64,000 bases of DNA from assembly GCA_008828725.1 (NCBI GenBank), contig MEHQ01002219.1, positions 511,498-575,497 on the forward strand, given 5' to 3'. The stretch comes from Saccharina japonica. Taxonomy: Eukaryota; Sar; Phaeophyceae; Laminariales; Laminariaceae. Below are positions 1-12,700 of this stretch, one piece after another. Position 1 is the stretch's first letter. Each line of letters opens with the position of its first letter. The position numbers and the translations under genes were made by a program. Under the pieces are notes generated by a model that was given only the letters and a program-made list of their open reading frames with translations, was not told the DNA's origin and did no database searches.

Positions 1-52
1 TGTCTGTTTTGCCAGCTGGAATCTTCAAGCACACGACCTCCCTGGTGACTCT
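1..52 (+). CDS. LRR exon 1 (cut by window start)
   Basis: The visible part reads SVLPAGIFKHTTSLVT and ends on the CT of a split Leu codon before a GTAAGT donor at 53. It is the second half of a 24-residue LRR and a paralogue of the exons at 1972-2043 and 15361-15432. The following intron is homologous to theirs for about 700 bp. Confidence 0.75.
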
Positions 53-770
53 GTAAGTGGACCAAACCACTATATACTTGGATGTGTTTTTAACACCTGC
101 TAGGTATGAACATTGAGCTACCGAGATATACGAGCATAATCTGGCGGTGTCATTTTTCATTTTCCTTGTCTTAGGACATTGGACATTTTGTGGTTCACGT
201 TAAAGGGTATCATAGAGTCATATATCAATATGTCTGTCCACCCCCGTAGAAAGATTACGGCATCCTTTGCAGACTTCGAACCTCCGGATAGGTGTGGAAT
301 ATAGTGATGATACTTGTAGCCTTCATATATGTTTTCTTTCTTTTGGTATTACGCTACGCGTGTGTGTAGGTGTGATGGATGGAAACCTGTAAATAATCTC
401 GGCCGATATCCCAAAAGCTAGTGACGGTTGGTACTACATCTTGTTCGAGCCCTAGTATCAGCTAAGTCTTCTGTGTGAAGTAGCAGTCGCAATTGTTTGT
501 AGATCATCTTCTCGATGATGCGCATCTGCACGTTTCGATGCGAACCGTCTGGTGGATAACGGTATATCAGTAAGACGTATTTACTGAGCAGGACGTCAAG
601 GTCGTAGGTCAATTTGCAGTTTGTATGTTTGCTTGCACACCGAATGGATTACCTGTGCGAGTCTATCAGCCAAGAATTACGTCTTTATCTCTTTTATGCT
701 GTTGTCCGAAGTGTGATGTGAACACCTCTACAGCGTTCTGCCTAACACTTCACTACCCTCTCGCCCTCTA
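1..770 (+). repeat. Duplicated LRR block, copy A (partial)
   Basis: Exon 1 and its downstream intron up to about 770 match 1972-2325 plus 4240-4655 and 15361-16115. Landmarks shared by all three are the GTGTAGGTGTGATGGA-like tract, the TCTTCYGTGTGA segment and the ACCGTCTGGTGGA segment. The copies have diverged by many substitutions and small indels. Confidence 0.75.
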
Positions 771-3700
771 TATGGCTGCTGCCAGGCCCAACAAACATGA
801 ACCTACAATATCCAGTAGGTCAAGGCACCGACAGTAGGCTAAATATATAGGGGCACCTAAAATATATGCCCTAGGCACGCCATACGAAATATGTCTTTGG
901 AACGGCAGCGTGATCAATACACGCGTGAGTGCAGGCCGTCTGTAGGTTCTACGACAGCGGTGGTGTAGGTCGGGTGACATATGTTCAGACGTTAGGAGCG
1001 AGAAGGACACTACCTGCTCGTCTCGCTCTCCCCAGCCATGCATTTGTGGCAACCGACATATCTATGAGAATCCTGAATTTAAAAATCTTCAACGTTACGT
1101 GAGGTTGGATGCAAGCGGACGGTTGCTGCTTGTTAACGTTGCATTTCGATTTTTAACTCAATTACTATATACCCGGTGCTAACGCGAGGAATGCATCAGA
1201 GGGTCCTGTACCTCGCACTACAGCTGTTGACAGAGGGCTACCGGTGTCGATATGTCGCCAGGTATCCCTGAGGTGGCCGAACATGCATTTCTCCACCTTT
1301 CGTCATACTGTTTATCCACGCGTGACTTACCACAGCCAACGTGTCATTGCCGTAGCTACCCGTTGTTAGGTGCACGTTCGGCATGGCAGTGATATCCATT
1401 CCAGAATATAAGTGTTAGAAATACTACGAAGGATGTGTACAACGTCTTGATGGTGGGCCACCACTTCGTCTTACCAGTACCACTTGCGATGCATGATGGT
1501 CCGGCAGAAACCTTGGACACAATTAACTCATACCTCTGCCGGAAAAGATCTTCGACGGCTTGGGATCTCTTGATCAGCTGTGGGAGTGGTCATGATTGAC
1601 CGCCCTTGCTCAATTGCATTTGGCCTTTTGCACGGCATGAACACAGACTGCGGCATATTTGTATGTCAGGCAATTATAAGTAAACCGATAATACTACGTC
1701 CCCGATTGCTGTGGAGTTTTCACGGTGACGGATACCAACGAACGTGGTCCCAGGAACAAGTAAATGCCATAGATGCACACGATAGACAGCATTGTACACG
1801 GTATACTGTAGTATGCATCATTTAAGCAATACTAGGGAGAAGACGCTTTAGGAACGAATTGTACGACACAGACACCAAACGCGAGTGATGTTGCAAGATG
1901 TCTATACCATATGCACCTATTTGTATTCCCCACTGCATTGTCTAAACGTTGACGGATCACTTCTCTTTCAGGGATCTTTCGGATAACGCCTTGTCCATGT
2001 TGCCAGCTGGAATCTTCAAGGACATGACTTCCCTGAGCACTCTGTAAGTGGAGCAAACCACTATATGCTTGGATGTGTTTTTACCACCGGCTAGGTATGC
2101 ACAGTAACGTACCGAGATCATACGAGCATCATCTGGCGGTGTCGTTTTTGCATTTGACTGAGCTGCGAAGATTTGAAATATTCTCGTTCAAGTTGAAGCG
2201 TATAGCCATACTATATATAAACACCGTCTGTACACCCCCGTGGGAACATAGCGGCATCCTTTGCAGACTGCGAGCTTCACGATAGGCGTGGAACATCGGG
2301 ATGACATGTGTAGCTTTCATTTATTGTATAAATTTCCAAGGTCAGGTTCTGTAGGGTTTGTGGATTTAGGGTACGGGTATGGAAGTGTTACAGAACTTAC
2401 AGAAGTTCCGGGTACGGGTATGAAATTGTTACAGAACTCACAGAAGTTCCGGGTATTGTGACACAGGCGTACAGAACTCACAGAAGTTCCGTGGGGGTCG
2501 AAAATAGTTGTACCCTTACCCCGGGTATTGTGGCACGGGGCGTACAGAACATACAGAAGTTTCGGGTACGGGTATAGATGTCGTACAGAACTTACAGAAG
2601 TTCCGGGTACGGGTATGAAAGTGTTACAGAACTCACAGAAGTTCCGGGTATTGTGGCACAGGCGTACAGAACTCACAGAAGTTCCGTACGGGTATAAAAA
2701 CTTTGTACCCGTACCCCGGGTATTGTGGCACGGGCGTACAGAACTTACAGAAGTTCCGGGTACGGGTATGAGTGTCGCACAGAACTCACAGAAGTTCTTT
2801 GTAGGGTAGTAATACCCGGGACAAACCCCGGGTATGGTTATCTACGTAACCTATAGAAACAATCTTGCAAAGTTTTCATACCAATACCGTACAGGACACC
2901 TACGAGTAAAGAAATATAAAATCTGGTCCAGGCTGGATTTCTTATGCGAGAGAGGGTGCTTTCTACACTATTTTCAACATAACGATCCCGAATTTTTTAT
3001 TCTCCTTTTGAATATGAGCCTGGCTTTCTTTTTAGCCTTTTTCTCATTAGGTGTACTGTACTGCTGTACAGCAGTAGTACAGGACACCTTACAAAAAACA
3101 GGAAAGCTGGCCAAAGCTGCATTTCTTATTCAAGACAGGGTGCTCTCAACGCTACAATAACATAATAACTTCAATATAAACGAATCTCGAAGTTTATGAT
3201 TTCCTCTAAATATCAGAGTGGCTTTTTCACTATTAAATAATACCCTGTTTCTAATTTCGTGCCCCCTACTGCTCTTGTGTCCTCGTGAAAGCGCCGGTGA
3301 ACCGACAAAAAAAAAAACAAGAGTAGCTACGTACGTACGTACAGGTAGGTATTACGATGCGTATAATGCGATGTGTACGTACGACGTGAACGTACGATTA
3401 CGATACGTACAATACGTATAATACATATTATACGGATAATATATATAGTATGTAATATCATACGCACCTGTTACACAGTCTAATATCAATATTATTAATA
3501 GAACGTATCATTTTCATCTTTGGGCGGCGAAATGTGCTCGGTTTATGAGTGGTTGTGAGCGGAGGGGGTGGCACAATGTAATTTCGTTATTTCGTTTTTG
3601 GTGTGACATGACGTCAGAATGCATATCATCACTCCTCAACAAATACGTCAGGAGACGGCACTTTCACTCCTTGACTGACGGCGATTTGTCTTTTTTATCC

Positions 3701-6700
3701 TTGACTGACGCCAAACTACAAGTTTTTAGTGTCGAACACTCGGATCCAAACCCTTGACCGATGCTCGTTTCCCCTTGACTGACCGTCTCCTGACATCTGT
3801 ACCGGCACCCAGGGTATTGTGCCGAGGGTATACCCTTACCCGGGGTATTGTGCCAAAGGTCTTACAGAACTTACAGAAGTTCCGGGTACGGGTATGAATG
3901 TCTTACAGAACTTACAGAAGTTCCGGGTTAGGGTATGAAACCCTTACAGAACTCACAGAAGTTCCGGGTAGTGTGGCACGGGCGTACAGAACTCACAGAA
4001 GTTCCGGGCAGGTACAAAAACGTTGTACCGGTACCCCGGGTATTGTGAAACGGGGCGTACAGAACTTACAGAAGTTCCGGGTACGGGTATGAAGGTCGTA
4101 CAGAACTTACAGAAGTTCCGGGTAAGGGTATCAAACCCTTACAGAACTCACAGAAGTTCTCTGTAGGGTAATACCCGGGGTAAATACCCCGGGTATGGTT
4201 CTGTAGGTACCCTACAGAACATAACCTTGTAAATTTCGGTATTCCGCCACGATTGTGTGTAGGTGTGATGGACGGAGACCTGTTGAGAATCTCGGCCGGC
4301 CGACATCCTATAAGTTATTGTAGAGGTGATACATTAGATGTTTGAGTCTTACTCGCAGCTTAGTCTTCCGTGTGACGTAGCAGCCGCAATTGTTTAAGCA
4401 TGGTATAATGCCGATGATGCTCAGCTGTACAATTCGACGCGAACCGTCTGGTGGAGAACGGTATATCAGGGCGCCATTTTACTGAATAGAACGTAGAGGC
4501 CGAAGGTCAGTTTTCAGTTTGTATGTTTGCTTACACACCGAATAGCTTACCTGTGCGAGTCTACCAGGCAATAATTACGCACTTATCCCATATATGTTGT
4601 TGTCGGAAGTGTGATGTGAACACTTCTAGAACGTTCCGCCTAACACCCCACTACCCATTTTGGAGACCAAGACAGTTGGGGGGTGTACTGAATCCAAATC
4701 AACCAACACCATATACACTCGTTTTTCGTAACTTCGTTCAGGAACCCATTCAAACTCACTGGTTTGTTTCGCGTGCGGTGTAGTTTGGTGTGTTGTCATG
4801 CACTCCTGTGCAACCTATCACATATACAAACACTTATAGTTATCTTATTAACATCGGTATAATCTCGTGAGGTGATTGCTAGACTTCGTTGAACAAATTT
4901 CGCAGAAATACACACCTACGATATTATTTTCCAACAACGTAAAAATAGTGTGGAATAGCGAAAGGATTCCGCTGCATATTACAGATAATAAACAGGGAGC
5001 GGGTGTTGTGACCGTGAAATATGCGCGAGGCTTAAACGGTCGTACTTTAGTGTGATCGACTGGGTCAAAAACGTACAGTACGTTTTGTGTTGTCCGCAAC
5101 ACAAACCTATTCCTTGATCCTGAACGTGGAGCTGTTGAGCACAACACCGACGACTGCCGATGACAAACTAGTGTTGAAATTCACACTACTCGTGACGCGC
5201 ATAACCCATACGCGCGCTCAAACTCCGTTGCCCTCGTAACTGAATAAAAAGTGTAAACGACCTCGACCATAAACATGTAATTGAAAAATATGACTATCGT
5301 AAACGCCAACTTTTCCTTCGGGCAATGTATCCTACACGTTCCATTTCGGCAACAAACATATATTCGTATAAACCCGCCTTGGGAGTGGTGGTAGGCTCTC
5401 TTCTATACGGCATATGCGTACATGAGGAACAAAATTTGCATCATAAACCCAACGACATCGATGTTGAGCATCCGACACGATGTTGAAAGTACAATAGACT
5501 AGGATTTCTGTAGATGCCTTCGCGAAATACGGCAGTAGTCAATACGGATGTCAAATTTGAACGACTGCTAAAACTATGCAGGGTGTGTTTTACCAATCCT
5601 TGCGTAAATGTAAGATACGTTACGAAGTCAAGAGTACGAGTAACGACAACCTAGACGTGTACTGCTACCGTTTACGTCGACTTAAAAAATTGCCAGCCAC
5701 TGTTATCCGCAGTAGTGGCAAGGGAGCGTACTTACTGTAGTAAGACAAAGTGCAGTTACGAAGTGATTTGTCTGATATTTGTCCGACCGATATGTTGAAC
5801 TCGTAAAGGTGCATACAAATCAGGGATCGGAACGACTTCGGGGCTGAACAAACAAAGTACATGCCATACCGGCATGCTGCAGTCAAACGTATATCCACAA
5901 AATATCAATACAAATTCGAGCTACAAGCAGTGTACGTGGCGCGTTGGGCAATGCCGACAGTAACGTACAAAATTTACTCATACGTAGGTATCGCTGGTCT
6001 CTTCAATATCCACAAAATATCAATACTAATTCGAGCTACAAGCAGTGTACGTAGCGCGTTGGGCTATGCCGACAGTAACGTACAAAATTTACCCATACGT
6101 AGGTTTCGCTGGTCTCTTCGCTGCAGCGAGCATCACTGATCCGTTTCACTCCTGCTCGTGTCTAGAGCCACAGAACAGCACAGCATCGGCAGTACAACTC
6201 CTTTGTGTACCACAAACAACAACAAGTAGCAAACGATCAGTGACATGGTCGTTCGCTTGATCGCCCAGGCTCTGTTGGTGCACCATTTCAAAGTACAGCA
6301 CGGGTCTGCTACACGTGCAAGTGCTGCCCGGTTCTACTGCCAATTGGATGCAGTGTTGTAAAGCTCTAGGTAACTAGGTGTAACCACACCCCGTGCATAG
6401 CTGATGTTGATGTCGGTTGTTGGGGTCGCACTATTGTACAGCAGCGGCATCATGTCGTACCATCGCACGATCACACATAGCGTCACAGAGGTGGTGAGGT
6501 GTAGTGGGGTGGGGTTATCAAAAGCAGGTTCCGATCAAATCAAACGACCTGTCAAAGCGAAGGTGGACCTGCCAGACGCGCATCTTTCTGCCCGCTTCTT
6601 CCGCTACTGGGCCACAGGGTTGATTATTAGAGAGCTCTATCTCTATTTTCGTTGTGCTTTCTGGGCTGCGATCTCTAACATTCGAAAACAATTACACTCG

Positions 6701-9700
6701 TGTATGATAAAGCACGAAGGCCTTACGCAGAGCAACCTGGAAAATCGTGGAATGCTCTTCCGACAAAAGCATAACTTTGAGCGACCACCACCGCACGACA
6801 CATTGCACGGATTGGATCCAACATGGATAATGATGCCAGAGCGGCTGTTCTATTTCAACTTCTTTAGGGTCGTGTCTGGAAGCGCGCGTACGAAGAGGTC
6901 TGTTCAAACAGCGACGACAAGTCAGGCAATTTCATATACCAGGGACCTCTTTGGAGAGTGGGGTTATCCTTGTGGGAGGACGTAAGCTGGTAGGTGACAG
7001 GAAGGGCATGCACAATCTTTATACATATTACCAACGTATTATTGGTTGGACTTCTGAATAGAGCAACAAATGTATGATCTAAAATTCCAGTTTGGGTTAC
7101 ATGCAAGCAGCCATGTACCGAACCGACCAGATTTCGAAATCGGCCAATATTTTTCCGTCACCCCTCTATCTGCTGATAGGGGGCAAGAGGCACCCCGGGG
7201 ATATCCTGCCACACGCGGGTATTATCGCGATTTGATAAAGGGAGAGCCGGAAGACACACTTTGAGTCTTGCCTGGGTGTCGGAGCCAATGTTTGGGTCAG
7301 GGATGCTAAAATAATCTCAAGAGCAAACGAAGGTGCAAACAAAGGCATTGTGTTGCACGCCTGGGATAAAATGATTAGTGATGAAGGTAGGTACGAATTT
7401 CCGCCGTGCGCTTCTCGGTCCTCTTATTTTCACATTTCGATTCGCGTATGTTGTAACACGGGGGGTGTTAGTGGGATGTTCGTAAATTGACAATATTATC
7501 GAACCTTCACAACTCACTCATCCTGCAAAATATGAACAACCAGAACCAGTGTACTGCCATTATAGCAAGCCCTGAGTATTAGCGAATTGCAACATATTAA
7601 TATAAAATACAATGTTTGTTCGTCACAAGTCATGGCCTAGATTCTAAGATCCGTGACAAATGGCATGATTCGTAGGAACTACAGGTTTGGGGATCTAGAT
7701 TGACGAATACTACGGTAGCGGTGCACCATCCAGTTTCTTTGGGTGGTGACGTGAGAAGCTTGAAGCCTCACCCCAAAAGTGATTTAGGAGGAAACCAAAA
7801 GTGCAACCCGATGAATAATTCCGGGGACGTAGGTATAGAATGAAAAATCACCAGAATTTTAATCTGACGGGTATGGGTTACAGGATAGCCACATTGTAAT
7901 GTGATGTTGTTTGCTCTGTGCGTTATGCCCTGTTTGGCCTCCTCTACCTGCTAATGATCGTGTTTCCTTTATCGGGATTAGGCTGCTTGCGGGCAACATG
8001 ATCAACAGCTTGAGGGCAGACATATTCGACGATACCGTGGCGTTGGAAACAATGTGAGTAGTTGTTTGGAGGCATTTACGTTGACCGTTTAGGAGATATG
8101 TATATAGTATTTATAAGCTACTGAGATACTGGCGAGTTGCCGTGAGCAATGTAGACTGCCTTCTATGTACACATATGCCTGTATACTGAAAGGCCTGTTG
8201 CTAGGGGGATTACGTATTTTCCATCGATTGCTTGCGATGTTGTTGAGCGCCAGCAGCTGATATGCGAGTGTGTGACCGCTTAAAAAAATACATTTGGTTG
8301 TGTTATAAGGATTACCCTGAGCTGGGTAATCGATCGATCTTTTACCCCGATAGCTCAGCAGATAATACCCTCACAGTTGCCCTACGTTCGTCATAAGTGA
8401 TGCTTTGATTATATTTGAATTAGCCGCGAAGTGTCCTACCACCATACAATGCATACCCTATCTCTAACGTGCGGGCCGACTGGTTGCTTTTGCCTAACCG
8501 TAGCCTCAGGCGGTGTGATAAGAATATTCCGAGACAAGCAATCGATTCGCCTATGGAATTTGCGGTGTATGTGATCAGGTCGCAGAGATTCCACCGTGTG
8601 TTGCACCATGTGGCTCTTCGCTCGTATCTCTGAACCTCCACCAATAAATCCTTAATTCGCCTATTTGACAAACACCACCAATACTAAATTAAGTATCGGG
8701 GTAAGCACTCTTAGATCGTTCTAACGATCGGGCGCTGTAGCTTGAACCATACGAGTACCAACCAATCTGACGTAGTGGGCTGGGCCTCCAGCATCGTTCG
8801 TGACACAATACAATATTTCCCACCCATCGCTATGCTATGATGCCCTTGTTTTACCCAGCGGCATCGAACGCAATGAACTTTCTACGTTGCCCACGGGTCT
8901 ATTTGAGGCAACCCCGGCTTTGAAATCAGTGTGAGTCGCCTCGGTCCAGTATTCAATTGCTGGGAGGGAGGAGGAGGAGGAAAAAACAAACGAACACCTC
9001 AGTTTGTTTTCGCTGCCATGCCTTACATCGACGAGCGTTGCATCGTAGTAGGAAGTTCCCTTTACTCGTACCATATTTATGCCGCCCAGATGGTTGTATT
9101 CCTATTACAAAATGACATCTTCGAGTGCATGCAGTAATTCGACCGATGAACATCGAATGTCGCACGTTATACCAGTTGTTTTCTGTTGTAAATCGGGAGA
9201 TGTCTACATAAAATCCAGCGTAAGGGGAGGATGCCACTACATGTCGGAGGTTCGAGTTTCATAACACATGCTGAACTACTAAGACATCAGCCAGAAGCCT
9301 TAATGAACATTGGACGAAGTGATTGAGCAGCATGCAAACATAGATGTGTTCACTCGCATGCGTTATCTACCCCGTCGATGACGAATCAGGAGTCTACAAA
9401 ACAATTACATCACTACCTTGCCGGCCGACATCTTCGCAAACAAGCCGGCTATGGAAACTCTGTGAGTGATTTACTGGTACCCGGCACTTCGGTAAGTACG
9501 GTACGTCTACCAGAATATACCCCGGGTACCGGTTTACGCACGACCACAATACCGACGGTGTTCGGTACGGCCTCGATACCGGGGAATCGGGTATATACCT
9601 GGTGTGCAATACGGACACATACTAATACACCATCCAAGGCCTTTATGTGCGGCAGCAGCAAGCAGCACTCTTTTCTACATTTACGTGCCTGATCCTTGGC

Positions 9701-12700
9701 TCTGGAGTGACATAACGCACGCATCTCACACCCAACATGCACGGCTGTAGACCAACCACAACCACGGGTAGTACGGAGCATATGTATAGCTGATCTTGTC
9801 ACTGACTCGCGCCGTTGGGATTCGAGGCGTCGGTTAGGCGGTGTTACGGCACGCTCTGCACAACCTTGGGGTAGTGGGAGAAGCTTCGACTGCAAGCATG
9901 GTACAGTACTCGTAGCATGCATCCTTCTATATATACGGACTTGAGCATGATATCCCGAATCCATCGCTGTTCGACTTATATGCTAACACGTACGAGCTGG
10001 GCCAGCCAAGAAACGTACAAAGCCTCCTAAAGTCAAATCTCGTGAACCACTGCGAATTAGGCTACAAAAAGTAGAAGCGTCAACCCTGACATACTAGTGC
10101 TTGTGCAATAAAAACGGTATAATAAAAATTATATTCATTTTTTTTCTCGACTCGATCTCGCCGAGATATCAGCGAAAACTCGAAAACAACATTTTTTCAT
10201 TCTAATTTCGGAATAAAATGTCATTTTCGATCAACATGAACTTTGGTGGAGACAATGCTGAAGACACAAGGAGAACATCGATGTAAGTCTCGTTGCCCAA
10301 TTCTCCACCCATCAATATATATATGACCTAAACTCGATTCCATATATAAGTCAAGTAATGACGGAAAAATGGTATTTCTGCCATGCCCCGACCAATTTTG
10401 AGAGTTTTACTCTGACATTTTTACCACGTTTTTGAACCGTAAGTGCAAAAATACCTGCCGCCTGCCCTCTTTGATATATATATATTACAAGTAGTTTTGA
10501 TCGCTTTTGCATTTTGTTCGATTTTTGGATCGTCGTATCTTTCTCAAGGGAAAAAAAAACAAGGGCAGGCGGCAAGTGTGTTGGTTAGTACATGATCTAC
10601 ACTGTGTCCAAATTCCAGGTCCAAATTCGTTAAATTGGTCGGGGCATGGCCAATCTGCTTTAAAAACAGTATTTTAACTGGCCCAGCTCGTATGTTCCAG
10701 CAGTAGCAGAAGCAGGAACAACGCGAGGTTGTCGATGATTTATACTGTTTGCCGAGCTTTGAAGTTGGAAGGTTGGGGCATAGAACGGGCTTCAGGCGTA
10801 GCATTCGATGGCAGCGGCATGCGTGAACTGTAATATATACAGTAGAGCCCACAGCAGCACCACACTGTCCAAGCTCGAGCTGCTGCTTCCGTCCCTCTCT
10901 GCTGGAGTGTTATGTTGTATATATTGAGGCTGGTGACGCTGCTAACCGTGCCGCCGCGTGCTACATCGTTGGGATCGCGGTGGCGGCATGTCCGGCTTCT
11001 CCGTCGTTGTCGCCGCCATCTGGTTACTGCTGCCACGAATAAATACTAGGGGTACAAGACTTTCCTACGGAGCGGTCATAGTGAGGGCGACGCAAGAGAA
11101 ACGGGTTACCTCGACCGCAGCAGAACATCAACACAATGCACAGCAGCGGCAACAACATCAGCAAAAACGACAGAACCAACTAGACAGACATATCTTCACC
11201 TAAATCCGAAGAGTGCGAACAAAGAGTTAATGCGAAGAAGGAAACTAAAGTGAACAACGTGTACGTACGCGTACGGGCACGTTGATTGTTTCTATCATGC
11301 TGCCGCCTGCTGGTAAAACATGTACGTACAGCAGTACCTCCTACTTTGCTACGTGCTACTGCTGCTGTTTTATACGTACATAATATAATATGACAGCCAC
11401 AAAGAAAGGCGTTGACTTCGGGTCTTTTACAATAGAGTACGAGTATATGTACTCTAGAGGTGGAAACAGCACCACTCTCTCATCATCAACTATAAAATAG
11501 ATATATGAAAAGAAAGAAGAAAACATGACTTGCTGTTCAATTTGATTGGGTGTGCACTTTTTCTGGTCGGTTGTTTCCTGGGTAATGTGGGCTATTGATC
11601 TGGGGCATTGATAGAGGGAGCACAGCTAGAGTCGGCATAAACAAATTGGTCGGTTATTTCCTAGTTAATGCGGGCCAATGATCGGGAAGAGCCATGCGAA
11701 AAAACAATAATTCTGCAACGGAGTATTTGTACTCGTATGGAGGTGTGACCAACCACGACAGTCGTATAGTGTGGTTGCAGCAGCATCGGCATCAAACTCA
11801 ACCACAACAGAGCATATGTACTCGTAGGGAGGTCGAGTATGGGCAACACCTAGAACAACACAGGAAATGTACTCGTAGGGAGGTGTAATATAAGCAGAGA
11901 CAGAAGCACAAACAGCATCAGCACCGCAGCTTTCTTTTATGCTAACAAAATATATATCATGCGGAAAAAACTCAACAGCAACAACAGAGGATATGCACTC
12001 GTGAGGAGGTGAAGTATAGGCAACTACGACGGCCGCATGGTACAAATACGAGCAGAAGTTGCAGCAACATACGAATGAAAACTGAACACCATCTAACAAA
12101 AATATATATCAAGCTGTATCAAGCGAAACAAAAATCAACAGGAACAGAGTATATGTACTCGAGCATATGTACTCGCAGGGAGGTAGAGTACGGGCGTCAC
12201 CGACAGCAACAGAGTACATGTACTCGTAGAGAGGTGGCGTATGAGCAGAAGCGTAAGCACAAACAGCATTAGCACTACCACTTTATTTTCTTCAACAGAA
12301 GGAATATCATATATATGCAATGAAAGAAAAACAAAAAAGATGCTTGTGCATTTTTATGGCGTGCGCGTTTTTCTGTTGGGTCGTTTCCTGGTCAATGCGG
12401 CATAATTGTTGCGGAAAACTGTGCGAACAGAACTCAACAACAACAGAGTATATGTACACGGCAGGTGGAATCAGCACCGCTCTCTTATCATCCAACAAAA
12501 TTATAGTTGGGCATCTACTATTCAATCGGTTGAACTCACAGCTGACGTATTTAGAATAATTTTATTTAATATGAAAAGAAAGTTGAAAACAATAATTTGC
12601 TCTTCATTTTGATTGCGTGCGCATTTTTTCTGGTCGGTTGTTTTCTGGTTAATGCGGGATAATGACCTCGTGCGTTAATAGAGAAAGCACAGCCGCAGTT

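Larger units (their letters stand above)
2326..4239. mobile_element. Inverted-repeat element carrying two minisatellite arrays
   Basis: The insert interrupts duplicated LRR block B. Its left end (AAATTTCCAAGG, then GTTCTGTAGGGT) is the inverted complement of its right end (ACCCTACAGAAC, then CCTTGTAAATTT). Between the ends lie a minisatellite array at each side and a middle part with an imperfect ~180-bp duplication (about 2892-3230), a CGTACGTAC-rich tract near 3340 and repeats of CTTGACTGACG near 3670-3780. No transposase is seen, so it is non-autonomous. A target duplication could not be defined. Confidence 0.6.
1080..4655 (+). repeat. Duplicated LRR block, copy B (with insertion)
   Basis: The block contains exons 2 and 3. 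Its 5' part (1080-1507) matches 14480-14900 and its 3' part matches copies A and C, but it is interrupted at about 2326-4239 by a minisatellite-bearing element absent from the other copies. The element therefore inserted after the block duplicated. Confidence 0.8.
7885..9470 (+). repeat. Duplicated LRR block, copy D (exons 4-5-6)
   Basis: Homology to 19188-22420 starts near the TTTGCTCTGTGCGTTATGCC tract upstream of exon 4 and stops just after exon 6. This copy has a single middle exon (exon 5), where the other has three. Exon spacings are 877 and 531 bp. Confidence 0.8.

Noticed and set aside
8340-8400. tRNA-like start CCCCGATAGCTCAGCAG
   Set aside because: Resembles an A box, but no B box or acceptor-stem partner follows at the right distance; the segment is a small insertion in one intron copy.
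9449-9964. 171-codon minus-strand open frame
   Set aside because: Overlaps LRR exon 6 and minisatellite remains on the other strand; its end is the translated minisatellite (TEVPGTS).
10218-10290. Possible first exon: ATG, 22 codons, then GTAAGT
   Set aside because: Isolated in AT-rich low-complexity sequence, with no downstream exon or homology; the ATG-to-donor pattern is expected by chance.
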